Below are positions 1 to 9,340 of a stretch of 64,000 nt of DNA, piece after piece. Position 1 is the first letter of the stretch. Each line of letters opens with the position of its first letter. Source of the DNA: Paulinella micropora (Eukaryota > Cercozoa > Imbricatea > Euglyphida > Paulinellidae). The DNA lies in contig WBZZ01006252.1 in NCBI GenBank assembly GCA_019918135.1, positions 1 through 64,000 on the forward strand. The letters are read 5' to 3'. The translations under genes were made by a program, and so were the position numbers. The notes under the pieces were generated by a model. That model ran no database searches. It worked only from the letters and a program-made list of their open reading frames with translations, and had not been told where the DNA came from.

Positions 1-339
1 GGAGTATTTCATGAAGAAAATACAATCAGCAGACAAATTAGGTACGCAACCGCCCTATTCTCACGAAATGAAAACTTGGCTTGACGAGGTCGAAGAATTG
101 CTTGACCGTTACGTGGGCGGCACGCGAACGTTTCGTGATGAAAATCCAAACCCTGTATTTTTCTTTCAAGGCGTTCGTTTTTGCGTCAAACAAGCTCAGT
201 AAAAATAAGCTCCCTTGCTTTGTAGCAGAGCAGGGAAACGAAATCTTGGGCGGGGGGCGACAGACTGTCGACAAAAGAGGGACGCTTTTGTCCATTACCA
301 AAAAAAAGGACATAAATTAATATTAAAAAAGGGGAAGAA
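1..339. other. Left edge, no assignable gene
   Basis: Two short overlapping plus-strand reading frames lie here: 11-202 (63 codons, ATG) and a second frame open to 320. Neither resembles a family I know. The second frame becomes protein-like just where the first ends, so this may be the broken 3' end of one small gene, but I cannot show it. The last 50 bases before the next gene are very A/T-rich, which suits a promoter. Confidence 0.3.
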
Positions 340-1848
340 ATGAGCCAGGATTGGAATCCTAGGAGGTCAACGAGGGCCACTCGCGGTATCTTCCCCCGGC
401 GCTATCGCGATGATCCAGACAACATTGGGCAAGCGAAAAGAAAACAATCCGCCGCAGCAGGCGATTGCTTGTTCCAACTGCCCGACGATGTCTGGGCCAT
501 GGTTAGGGACCTCGCGGGCGCAGAGGAAGCCGTCAGGGTCGCTCTCGTCTGCCAGGGTTCCTTAGAATTTGCCAGGAGTCCTGGCTTCTGGCATATGTTT
601 GAGCAGCCGGTGTTCGAGTTCCGGAACCAGGCGCACAGGAGAATCCTCCGCTTCTTCGTGGAAGCCTGTATCCAAGCTTCGTGGCCTCTACGAGAACTTA
701 GGACTTCGTATCCGTACTACCAGGACAGTCGAGGCTGGACAGACTACAAACGCTATGCCCTAAACCAAGTTACGGTAGAAACTCTAATCATGACCGGCAA
801 ACACAATGCCAACCGAAGGTCTGAGTTTGCAGAAAATAAGGTGCTGGACGATTTTGGTCGCATCCACAATTTACGAACCGGATGGACTGACAACATCTGT
901 CAACAACTGCGCGATCGTTCAAGCACCCAAGGTCTCAGGCTGCTGGAGCTTGCCTACCAGTCTATCACAGATGAAAGCATCCGAGCCCTGCAAGGTCTAC
1001 CAGAACTACACAGCCTGACGCTTGATTATTGCCACAATCTGACGGACCGAGCGCTGACATATCTACGACCAATGCCGCGGCTTGCGACACTGCGCCTAAG
1101 ATTTTGCAACGGCATCAATGGCTCCGGCCTGCGAGACTTGCCAATAACAAAACTAACATTCATCGCTGCCATGCGGGCTAACCACCTGATCGAGCAAATC
1201 GGCTCTCTCACGCAGCTGCAGGAATTGGACCTTTTGGGGTATTGCGCCCTCTCACTCGCAGACATTGACACGCTTGCAGAATTCCAATTCCGAAGCCTGA
1301 AGCTTTTTCTTCTCATTATTGCTTCGGACAATGCACTGCAAAAGTTAGCAAAGCAGACAGGCCTGCACAGCCTGCGTTTGAGGCAGTGTCGAGACATCAC
1401 CACGGGGGGCTTGCAACATTTGCAGCGCTGTCCTGCACTGGAAGAACTGTATTTAGAAGGGTGCCATCAGTTCACGGACCTCAGCTTACTGAGCACCTTC
1501 TCCAAATTGTGCACTCTGCACCTAAATCAGCTGGGAGCTACGACTATTCCTTCAGGGCTGCCACTTTGTACGCGCTTACAGAAACTACAACTGAACTATT
1601 ACAAAATAACAGACGCAATTATTACCGAGCTAACGCAGTGCTCCTTGCAGGAAATAGAACTGACACATTGCACTTTCCACGCCGACGTGAGCCAGCTACG
1701 CAATTGCCGATCGTTGCGCGAGTTGACGATCAAATTACGCCAGGACCCGCCAACAGAAGCGCTATATCGACTCAGGCAGGCCCGGCCCGATTTGCGCGTC
1801 AACCTTGACTGCCGTATTAACCACTCTCCATACTCGTGGGATGCTTGA
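340..1848 (+). CDS. F-box-like / leucine-rich-repeat protein
   Basis: A 502-residue protein. After a basic, low-complexity N-terminus (about 1-45) comes an F-box-like segment, FQLPDDVWAMVRDLAG, followed by a conserved block (FEQPVFEF, ILRFFVEACIQASWPL, YYQDSRGW, NQVTVETLIMTG) shared with the paralogues at 9341-10867 and 11157-12602. From about residue 185 to the end are roughly 10 LRRs of the cysteine-containing type (patterns such as LTDRALTYL and DITTGGLQHL). It ends with the family signature LRQARPDLRV. F-box/LRR proteins usually choose substrates for SCF ubiquitin ligases through a host SKP1, so a role in redirecting host ubiquitination is inferred. The ATG at 340 follows an A-rich leader and matches paralogue starts. 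The gene is intact. Confidence 0.85.
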   Translation: MSQDWNPRRSTRATRGIFPRRYRDDPDNIGQAKRKQSAAAGDCLFQLPDDVWAMVRDLAGAEEAVRVALVCQGSLEFARSPGFWHMFEQPVFEFRNQAHRRILRFFVEACIQASWPLRELRTSYPYYQDSRGWTDYKRYALNQVTVETLIMTGKHNANRRSEFAENKVLDDFGRIHNLRTGWTDNICQQLRDRSSTQGLRLLELAYQSITDESIRALQGLPELHSLTLDYCHNLTDRALTYLRPMPRLATLRLRFCNGINGSGLRDLPITKLTFIAAMRANHLIEQIGSLTQLQELDLLGYCALSLADIDTLAEFQFRSLKLFLLIIASDNALQKLAKQTGLHSLRLRQCRDITTGGLQHLQRCPALEELYLEGCHQFTDLSLLSTFSKLCTLHLNQLGATTIPSGLPLCTRLQKLQLNYYKITDAIITELTQCSLQEIELTHCTFHADVSQLRNCRSLRELTIKLRQDPPTEALYRLRQARPDLRVNLDCRINHSPYSWDA

Positions 1849-2294
1849 AGCTCGTATTTTTGTTTCTTGTTAAAACAACAGGGCCGACAAATTTAGTAAA
1901 AAAAAGTGTTTGGTCAGGATTTTTATTAATAAAACCGATAAATCTTAGCAGAGGAGGGGAAAACCGGTTTTTCAGCCAGGGTTTTTTAAGGGACTTTGTC
2001 CAAAGCCGTTTTCTTCCACCAGGCGCGCCTGTTCTGGCAAACAACGCCACAAAAAAAGGACAGCTCTGGGCCGGCGGGCGGGAGGGAAGAAATTTCGGCC
2101 CCCCCCCGTTCCGCCACATTTTTTTAACCATCCTTTTGCCATTCTTCTTTTTTTTGCTGACATTTCTCGGCCCCCCCCCCCGGCTGCACTGGTGCGAGAG
2201 TGGCGACCGGCGCGGTGTAGCCGCAAAACAAACCCCCCCGCTGCTTCCCAGCATCGACGCACAGCGCGGCCCTTTTTCTGTGTCACGCCGCCCC
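1849..2294. other. Intergenic region with G/C runs and a dispersed repeat
   Basis: No convincing gene. It contains an A/T-rich start, C runs at about 2101-2108 and 2170-2181, and a stretch (about 1966-2052) with clear similarity to 3066-3150 (shared features include TTTTTTAAGGGA and CTGTT..GGCAAACAAC). An open frame crosses the region and joins the next gene, but its composition is that of homopolymer runs and I do not think it is coding. Confidence 0.5.
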
Positions 2295-2867
2295 ATGTCC
2301 AGCCCTTTCCTCTCCCCGTGTCCTGCCTCGCCTCGTGCTACGGCGCCAGACGACGCCGTAGCACAAGGCGACGGTACGGGTGCTCGGCCGCTGAAGCGGC
2401 GCAGGGTCGTCTGTGGCCCTCTGACCCGCGCCGAAACGGAGTTTGCGCGCGCCGTAGACGAGGTGCACCGACAGCCACGCCTCGCTGTCTACCTGGACCG
2501 ACTGCAGGCCCGCTGGAAAAAAGAACTGGTGGCAGAGGTGATGGCGTGCCTCCGGTACTTTGTGCCGGAAGAAGCCAACAAATGGGACACTTCAGAGATC
2601 CTGCGCGACCTAGAACGAAAGGAGGACGAAGAGTACGACAGCGAAGAGGGCGAAGAAATGTGCGACTTCTCCTTTTCTCACCCGCTCGCCGCGCTCTTGT
2701 ACTTTATTGACCGGGACTTTGACGGGTCTGGTGACGGCTGGAGCGAGGGCCAAGAGAGTTGGGACTACGTCGTCGCTAGGCTAGAGGCACTGCCCCGCAC
2801 ACGTCGCGCACACCTCGCGCTAAGGAGGGCAATTCGTGACCTAGCGCTAGGCAACATCTTTTTCTAG
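2295..2867 (+). CDS. Hypothetical acidic protein
   Basis: A 190-residue protein, family not recognised. I start it at the ATG at 2295, because the open frame further upstream is low-complexity intergenic sequence. A Pro/Ala-rich N-terminus with a basic patch (PLKRRR, possibly a nuclear localisation signal) leads into a predominantly helical region. A strongly acidic stretch (ERKEDEEYDSEEGEE) is followed by a hydrophobic and helical C-terminal half ending in LALGNIFF. There are no enzymatic motifs. The basic patch beside an acidic stretch would suit a nucleic-acid or histone-binding role, but that is only a guess. The coding region is intact and ends in TAG. Confidence 0.55.
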   Translation: MSSPFLSPCPASPRATAPDDAVAQGDGTGARPLKRRRVVCGPLTRAETEFARAVDEVHRQPRLAVYLDRLQARWKKELVAEVMACLRYFVPEEANKWDTSEILRDLERKEDEEYDSEEGEEMCDFSFSHPLAALLYFIDRDFDGSGDGWSEGQESWDYVVARLEALPRTRRAHLALRRAIRDLALGNIFF

Positions 2868-2892
2868 GGACAGCCAAGAGAGACAATGGCCT

Positions 2893-3037
2893 GCTGACTG
2901 CCGTCAAGGAGAGGATTTATGATGAAGAAGATTCGGAGCAAGAGTAGACGACACGGTCCGGAAGCGGCCAAAAAAATATAAGAAACTTTAAACCGATGTC
3001 ATTGTTTTTTTTACTAAAACAAACTTCTTTTTACTCA
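2893..3037 (+). repeat. Duplicated 3' end of the cysteine-repeat/nuclease gene
   Basis: This stretch closely matches about 5820-5965, which is the last codons, stop and downstream sequence of the gene at 3996-5877. Shared blocks include the end GAGTAGACGACACGGTCCGG (5' copy) against GACTAGACGACACGATCCGG (3' copy), then an A-run, then TTTTTTTTACTAAAACAAAC. It looks like the remains of a lost or recombined tandem copy of that gene. Confidence 0.7.
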
Positions 3038-3166
3038 TTTTTATCAATCAATCAAAACAAGAGAACTTTTCAGCCATTGTTTTTTTAAGGGAATTGTAAG
3101 CCGCTTTCTTCTACCATGCGCGTCTGTTGGCAAACAACTCCCCCAAAAAATGACACCACCTGTCGT

Positions 3167-3697
3167 TTAAATTCTGCTCTTTGCTACTGTCGCCGCCACA
3201 GAGTCCCGTGACAATCTTCGTCCACGTAACCGTTTCTTTTCGGCATACTTAGCATACTTGGCGATGGCCGCTAACCATAATTGCTTCATCTCTTCGTTTA
3301 TCGAAGTAGTCTTGGCCGCGCCAAAATAATGAACACGCTCTACTACTGCCTTATCGCCCACGACGGTAAAGATCACGAATCAGCTCCCGCTTCGGTACGC
3401 AACCCAGGTTCCACACCGTTCTGACGCAAGACTGCTTAAATCAGCTACTCTTTTGACGCTTGGCTTAGGAGTGCCAAGAAATTCACTTACCGCAGCTCTA
3501 TCCCCCAGTGTCCGGCCCTGGCACCGTATAGAATTAAGCTGCGCAGCCTCCGGAGGAAAAGGGTTCTGCTTCACGCCACGTAAGAATTCTTGAAACCACT
3601 TTTCTTTGGCGGCCCGTTCAATGCAATAAAGCTTTGTTGGTTTGGAGTCCATGACCTTTGTTTTGGCGCGTTTTTTTAGACCAAAGCTTACGGGCAT
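3167..3697 (-). pseudogene. Small basic protein gene split by an in-frame TGA
   Basis: Reading from ATG at 3697 gives 105 residues (basic start, helix-rich middle, ending in WVAYRSGS) before TGA at 3382-3380. The same frame continues without another stop for 70 codons to 3167 with protein-like composition (VVGDKAVVERVHYFG, then a Lys/Arg-rich tail). The seamless continuation suggests one gene of about 175 residues cut by a nonsense change, a readthrough stop or a sequencing error. ATG at 3652 is another possible start. I do not recognise the family. It is transcribed divergently from the gene at 3996, across a G-rich region. Confidence 0.45.
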
Positions 3698-3825
3698 GAC
3701 ATCAGCAAGAATAGAGAAAACCAGGAGGAAAAAAAGGGGAAAGGTGAGGACGGGAGGGAGGGGTTGCAGAAATTCAAAAACAAGAAACCCAGGCGTGCCT
3801 TCCCACTCTCGCTCTCCGGTCAATG

Positions 3826-3900
3826 GAGGGGGGGGGGGCCGGCTATTGTAGCCGAAAGAAAGGAGGGGGGGGCCGGCCATGGTAAATGTCCTCTTTCGGC
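3826..3900. promoter_or_regulatory. G-run / CCGGC element between divergent genes
   Basis: Two runs of G, each followed by CCGGC, occur about 40 bases apart (3830-3843 and 3866-3877). The first is followed by TATTGTAGCCGAAAGAAAG, closely matching the sequence after the G run upstream of RPB5 (about 15028-15055). Just beyond it is TAAATGTCC, the reverse complement of the GGACATTTA found upstream of RPB5. The site lies between genes starting at 3697 (minus) and 3996 (plus), so a shared upstream control element is likely. Confidence 0.45.
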
Positions 3901-3995
3901 AGGGCAAAGCAAACCGTACTTTTTTTTGCAAGTGCCTCGCACCCTCAGTTTTTTTGGCGAGAATTTTCTGCTTGTGATCACGCGAGTGTGGGGGG

Positions 3996-5877
3996 ATGGC
4001 GCGCGATTCCAAGGCAGTTCGTCTCTTTGTGCGCAAGTACGGGGACCGCGACGCCGTCGCCACGTTCGCAAACGGCGTGGAGCTGCGCGTCTTCGGCCAG
4101 ACATTGGTCCTCCGGACACCCGAGTGCGAAGTCGCGCCGGCCTGCGAGCGCTGCTTCACCCGCCGCGGCCGCTGTCGCGAGGCCGTGGCCGCGAACGGTT
4201 GCGCCAGCCACGCCCGCCGGCTGCAAAAGAAGAAGAAGAAGAAGAAGCGCCGTCAAAAGAGCGCAGGCAAAGATGGGGCCAAAAAGAAGACCAAACGACA
4301 GAAACTGAACGAGGTTACGGCGCTGCCAGAGGCTGGAGAAATTGTCGACCACCAACAAAACGGGCGAGCTTATCAGTTGAGAGTAGCCGCAAGCGGCGCC
4401 CTTTTCAGTCGAGCGAGCAAAGATCCGCTGGGTTGGACACAATGGAAACTTGCGTGCTCATTTTGTTGGCAGAAAGAGATTGTTATTAGCGCAGGCAAAC
4501 ACTGGGCAGTAGATGACAGGGAACGGCGTTTTAAACTCTGTGCCATACATGCACGTGAAGAGGGTTGTCATCAAGCGTTAAACCCATGTAAAGCCTGTCC
4601 ATTCGGGGACAAAAAAGAGGCTGGCTTTCCGGACGAGCAAGGGCGAGCAAACAAGCTCTGTGCTGAGCATGCCAAGGAACAAGGCTGTTACATTGTATTA
4701 AACCCGTGTGAAGCATGCTTGCCTGGCAAAAAGATAAATGCGACCTTTGCAGACGAGCACGGACGAAAAAGGCGTTTGTGCGCGCAGCACGCAAAAGAAC
4801 GAGGGTGTTACCGTGTGCACAACCCCTGTGATGCGTGCCCGACAAACGACAAGAAACAAGCTAACTTTGCGGACGAACAAGGGCGCGGCCTGCGTCTGTG
4901 TGCGCAGCACGCTAGGGAGCAAAGCTCATACGAGGTTTTAAATCCGTGCATAGCTTGCCCCGTCGGGAAGAAGAAGACTGCTACATTTGCAGACGAGCGC
5001 GGACGAACAAAGCGTCTGTGTGCGGATCATGCCAGAGAACGCATGTGTCATATTGTACACAATCCGTGTCGGGCTTGCCCTCCAAACTCCAAACGTCAGG
5101 CTAACTATGCAGACGAGCATGGTCGACCTCGCCGTTTATGTGCGGAGCATGCGTTGGCGCGCGGCTCCTATGAGGTGCAGAACCCTTGCGAAGACTGTCC
5201 TCCAGACGAAAAGAAACAGGCTAACTATGCCGACGACAAGGGGCAACCCCGTCGCCTGTGCGCCGATCATGCGAAGAAACGAGGATGCCACCGTGTGCAA
5301 AACCCTTGTGAGGACTGTCCTGATGATAATAAGAAAGACTCGGGTTTTGCGGATGAACGTGGACAGCAAAAGCGGCTTTGTGGGGAACATGCGTTTGCTC
5401 GCGGCTTGATCCCGAAGCCTGCCGCGGGCTGCGTGCAGGCTGTGGGACAGACTGGAGCAAACACTTGGCTGGAAAATCCAGCACAAGCACTTTGTCAACG
5501 GCGGCGGTAGTCCGCAGGGATCCGAGGCAGCTGTTCCTGGCACGAAGATGCGGCTGGACGGCTACGACGAAGCCAGAAACTGCGTGTACGAGTTCCACGG
5601 CAACGCGTACCACGGCTTTCCTCCAGGGCATCCACTTTACGCCGATGGGCGCTCTTCTGTTACCAGACGTCGCAACCGAGATTTGTACCGAGAGATAATG
5701 GCTCGGATGTACTGTATCCGACAGAAAATGCCCCCGGGCTGCCGCGTGTTGTATGCTTGGGAGCACGAGTACAAGGCAATCAAGGACAAACCGTTTGCTT
5801 CTGCCGCGTCGATATTGCATGAGCTGCCGCCAGGAGAGGATTATAATCAGGAAGATTCACAATCGGAGGAAGACTAG
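3996..5877 (+). CDS. EsV-1-7-like Cys/His repeat protein with nuclease-like C-terminus, frame broken near 5400-5425
   Basis: The first frame (3996-5510) has a basic N-terminus with a Lys-rich run, then eight tandem units (the first degenerate) of pattern C-x2-C-x20-C-x2-H-x12, a 40-residue period (for example NPCEAC ... RLCAQHAKERGC). This resembles the EsV-1-7 repeat of brown algae and their viruses (C-x4-C-x16-C-x2-H-x12). The units probably bind zinc. At about 5400-5425 the coding signal moves to the next frame and runs to 5877, with motifs GWKIQHKHF, RLDGYDEA and VYEFHGNAYHG. I link that tail to restriction-endonuclease-like domains of giant-virus repeat proteins, from memory of the motif style. 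The first frame ends in 30 unrelated codons. A single-base difference explains the break. It may be a sequencing error, decay or recoding. Confidence 0.7.
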
Positions 5878-5957
5878 ACGACACGATCCGGAAGCGGTCA
5901 AAAAAATAATAAACTTTAAAACGATATCATTGTTTTTTTTACTAAAACAAACTTCTT

Positions 5958-7061
5958 TTACTCATCCTCTGCGTCGGTATTAGTCTTGGCTTTTTTTGCC
6001 GGTGGCTCAGGGCTGTCTGTCCCCTCTGCTGCTGTGGCCGCCGCGGGGGCTGCGGGAGGCACTACAGGGCGGGCCAGGCCCTGCAGTGCCCGTCCAGCCT
6101 GCTCGACCATGCTCGTTGGTACTTCCTTGTACGCGACACCATATGTCCCTACGCAGAGCACACCCGACCTTACGTTGGCCGAGGTTGTGTAGGTTTGTGT
6201 AAAGAGCCAATGACTGACAGCACACTGGATCAGATAACGGTTCATCGGAAGATCGGCCCAGCCGCAGAAGTCCGCTCCCCTCATCGTCGCAGTTTTCGCA
6301 GTCGCCCTATCGAACGGGCTCTGCGTTTTTTTCAGTTCAAGCAAAACAACGTCTTGCGTCTTGGTGTCGCGCCAGACCTGGTCTATGTGTGTGACGACCT
6401 CGAGTCCTCTCGTGTGCACGGGAAGCTGTGCGCCAAGTGGCTCGCCGAAGCGGCTGAAGAGGAAGGAGAGGGCGCTGGCGGCGAGCGGGTGCACGCAGTG
6501 CAGAGTGTCGGGGTCCAGGGCGACGCCCGTGCAGGCCTTGAGGCTCCGGCAGAAGCCCTGTTTCTGCTGCAGCGGCGCTCCCGCCCACACCGCGTAGTTC
6601 TTACGAAAGATGGTGCCTTTAAGCACGGGCGGCCGCAGGCCCGTGGCTATCTCGGTGAAGGCGGTGAGCTGACAGTCTACGGCCAGGCCGTTCCCTGCAC
6701 GACCCCAGCAAAAACTATTAGAGGACAGACAGAAAAAAAAAACAAAAATGTGGGGGGGGGGGGCTAAAGCGAGACCTTGACCAAACCAGGGGGCCTGGAT
6801 GTGCCTGGCGGACGTCCTCTTCTGTGCCACGGAGGCGGCGCGTTCTTCCCATTTGGCGTACACGTTCTGTTTGGGTTTAATGGTCTTGTGACTGAACTTG
6901 GGGTCTTTCTGCCACACGTGCGCTTCGAGCCACGTGTGCACGCCCGCGAGCGCGCGGCCGCGGAAGGAGGGCACGAAGGTCGGTGGCAGTTGCTTGATGT
7001 GGTGCGTGACGTCGGGGTCGAGCGCGCGCCAGGGTGTGGTGCCTTTTTTCCTCTTGGTCAT
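5958..7061 (-). CDS. PD-(D/E)XK-type nuclease-like protein
   Basis: A 367-residue protein starting at ATG 7061. The centre contains THIDQVW ... DVVLLELKKT, matching the D ... E-x-K core of PD-(D/E)XK nucleases, with conserved-looking flanks (GADFCGWADLPMNRYLIQ). The N-terminal part contains WRALDPDVTHHIKQLP, and the C-terminal tail is Pro/Ala-rich ending in an acidic and Lys-rich segment (PPAKKAKTNTDAEDE, a possible nuclear signal). Role inferred: DNA cleavage in replication, recombination or host DNA attack. One oddity: about 60 bases (roughly 6707-6768) encode a poly-Pro/Phe-rich stretch and look on the coding strand like a short intron, with a pyrimidine tract ending CTAATAG. If spliced, the protein would lose that stretch. 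Catalytic activity is unproven. Confidence 0.6.
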   Translation of the reverse strand: MTKRKKGTTPWRALDPDVTHHIKQLPPTFVPSFRGRALAGVHTWLEAHVWQKDPKFSHKTIKPKQNVYAKWEERAASVAQKRTSARHIQAPWFGQGLALAPPPHIFVFFFCLSSNSFCWGRAGNGLAVDCQLTAFTEIATGLRPPVLKGTIFRKNYAVWAGAPLQQKQGFCRSLKACTGVALDPDTLHCVHPLAASALSFLFSRFGEPLGAQLPVHTRGLEVVTHIDQVWRDTKTQDVVLLELKKTQSPFDRATAKTATMRGADFCGWADLPMNRYLIQCAVSHWLFTQTYTTSANVRSGVLCVGTYGVAYKEVPTSMVEQAGRALQGLARPVVPPAAPAAATAAEGTDSPEPPAKKAKTNTDAEDE

Positions 7062-7540
7062 GCAGTCTTTTTTTTTACTTTTCAAAAAAAAAAAAAGGAA
7101 AAAAAAAGAGGAAAAAAAAGGGAGGAGAAAAGAAGGGGGGTGCAAAAAAAAGGAGCTTGCCGCAAAGAGCAGAGATAGTGAGAGGAGGGGGCGGGGATGT
7201 AGGTTTTCTTTTGCGTTCCAGCTTTTTGGACGAAAGGGAGGGAGGGGAAAAGGAATGCGCTGCAGGGAGTGCCGCAAAAAAAGCCGCGGGGGCGGCCGCA
7301 GCACCGGCGAGCCCAAGGGTCGAGCACCGGCGAGGTTTGGAATGTGCCAGGCGGCGGTGGCAGAAAAGAAATCTGGCTGCCGACGATCCCCCCCGTGCTA
7401 GTCACGACTTGACCCAACAAAAGAAATAATAATGTTGTGAAACAGAGTGGTCTTTTTTTTTATTGTGAGCAAAAAAAAGGAGGGGGGAAAATGGAGTATG
7501 TCGTTGGTGCCTGTAAAATTAGAAAAGAAAAACCAGAAAA
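7062..7540. other. Divergent intergenic region, purine-rich
   Basis: The spacer between divergent genes at 7061 (minus) and 7541 (plus) holds long A and G runs (7084-7140), a TTGCCGCAAAGAGCAGAG segment similar to 9213-9233 (TTGCCGCAAAGACCAGCAGA), and no supported gene. Confidence 0.45.
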
Positions 7541-9147
7541 ATGGAGGGCAGCCGAGTTGGCGCGACGCATTCTCGCCGGAAAGTGGACGACGTCCCGCGC
7601 CCGAATGTGTACACCCTCTGTGATCTGCCCGCCGACTTGTGGGAAGTGGTTTTTTCTCTGGTGTCCGACAGCCCCGTGTGGCTATATGCGGTGTGGGTAT
7701 CGTGTGCAAGCAGGCCCACGACATGCCGCGTCCCAAGACTTGGTTGAGCCTTGAAATTGGTGCGGAGACTGTCGCTATCCCAGACGCACGGTGGCTTGAA
7801 TGGCGCAAAATCAGTAGCGTCCTCATTGGCAAAAAACTGCCTGCTGCCAGGTTGTCGATTCTGGCACAGATCATCAACAATAGGACTTGCGTGCACAGCC
7901 TGGTGCTCCCATACACCATGGTGGACCAGGAACTAATCGGTGCAGCAAAGATCATTGGCTTGCAGAGGTTGGGATCCAAGGTGCCGGTGCTAGAAACCAA
8001 GGAAGCTGGTTTGGCTAGCGCTGACTGGCTTAGTGGAAGGGCGTGGTGCGACCGTTGGCTCAGCCTTGATCGCTGCCAGCAGGTCAGCTCCGAAGCGATA
8101 GCCGCTTACCTGCGGAGCGTCCGTCCGCGAACGCTGCTTCTTACCGACTACAACCCGTTCCTAAATAATCCGCGGATAGTTGCGTCAGCCGGCGGTGGTT
8201 GCTTGCGGCAGCTCAGTCTGCGTGGTTGCTACACGCTCGAAGACCTCAGCTGGTTGGCGACCCTAACCGGACTGGAGACCTTGGATCTGAGTGGCTGTGT
8301 AAACGTCACGGACGACGCGCTGGCAGTGGTGGCTGGTCTGCAAAGGTTAACGCGGCTCGACCTTGGTCGTTGCGACCAATTAGCTGCACGAAGCCTTGAA
8401 CGCTTGTCGGGCCTGACAAGTTTGATCTATCTCAATCTCATCAGCTATTTCCACGACCAACTCACTGATGTTTCGTTTCTGAGGAGCCTCCATGGGCTAC
8501 AAAAGCTGGTGCTGTGTGGCTGCGACATCGGCGACATTCGCCCGCTGTCGGGCCTGCACAATCTACGATTTCTCAACCTAGGACAGAATGTGGTGCTCTC
8601 TGACGAGGGGCTGGGGAATTTGCGTAGTCTAGAGCATTTGGAACGCCTACTCCTGGATTCGCTGATAAATTTGACAGGCGCGGGTTTCGTGTATTTGCGG
8701 GACCTGCACAATCTGCAGCACCTGAGCCTTTACCACTGCACCAAACTCAACGGGGCGCACTTCCGAAATCTCCCGCACGGTGTGCGGCATTTAGACCTCA
8801 GTATGTGCACCGGCCTCACTGGCAATGCGGTAGGACATTTGCAGCACCTGGCAGAGCTGCGCGTCCTAAATCTGAGTCGGACAAATGTTAGCTCTGCCTG
8901 GTTCCAAGGTTGTGGACAGCTGGTTAACCTGGAACGTCTGGTGTTAGACGCCTGTGCGCAGCTTGATAATGGCATATTTCAATACCTAGCTCCCTTCCGC
9001 AAGCTAAAAGAATTAAGTATCGTGGCTTGCCTCAAGCTCAAACGCTCAGCTATTAGAGCCTTCAAGATTCGGCGCCCCGACTTGGTCGTTTTCTCAGACG
9101 ACGACGAGGAGGATGAAGAGGAGGACGAAGAAGACCCTGCTCCTTGA
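7541..9147 (+). CDS. F-box-like / leucine-rich-repeat protein, frame broken near 7705-7720
   Basis: ATG at 7541 begins a frame carrying the F-box-like segment (LCDLPADLWEVVFSLV). At about 7705-7720 the coding signal moves to another frame that continues without a stop to 9147 with about 14 leucine-rich repeats (for example LRQLSLRGCYTLEDLSWL, ETLDLSGCVNVTDDALAVV). The C-terminal family signature is present (IRRPDLVV), followed by an acidic tail. Comparison with intact paralogues places the break just after the F-box, and one missing base would explain it. Likely role as for the paralogues: host ubiquitin-ligase adaptor. The long intact LRR part argues for a recent break or sequence error rather than long decay. 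Confidence 0.75.
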
Positions 9148-9340
9148 TTCCTCCTTGGCTGGGAAAGACCCCCCGTGTGAAACATAAAGGAGGGAGAAAA
9201 AAAACGGGCGTTGCCGCAAAGACCAGCAGAGCGGACGGGAGGAAGGGGACAAGTGGGGGATTCCGCGAGCATGCGTCGCTGTGACTGTTTAAATTCTCCC
9301 AACCCGGCTCAGTGCTTTGAAAGTTAGGATCCTTTTTTTA
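9148..9340. other. Short convergent spacer
   Basis: Spacer between two converging F-box/LRR genes. It contains an A-run and the segment 9213-9233 resembling 7150-7170. No G/C homopolymer longer than six, in contrast with upstream regions, and no gene. Confidence 0.4.

Noticed and set aside
3764..4489. Frames overlapping the N-terminus of the Cys/His repeat gene in other frames and on the minus strand
   Set aside because: Shadows of the repeat gene's basic N-terminal codons and of the G-rich spacer.
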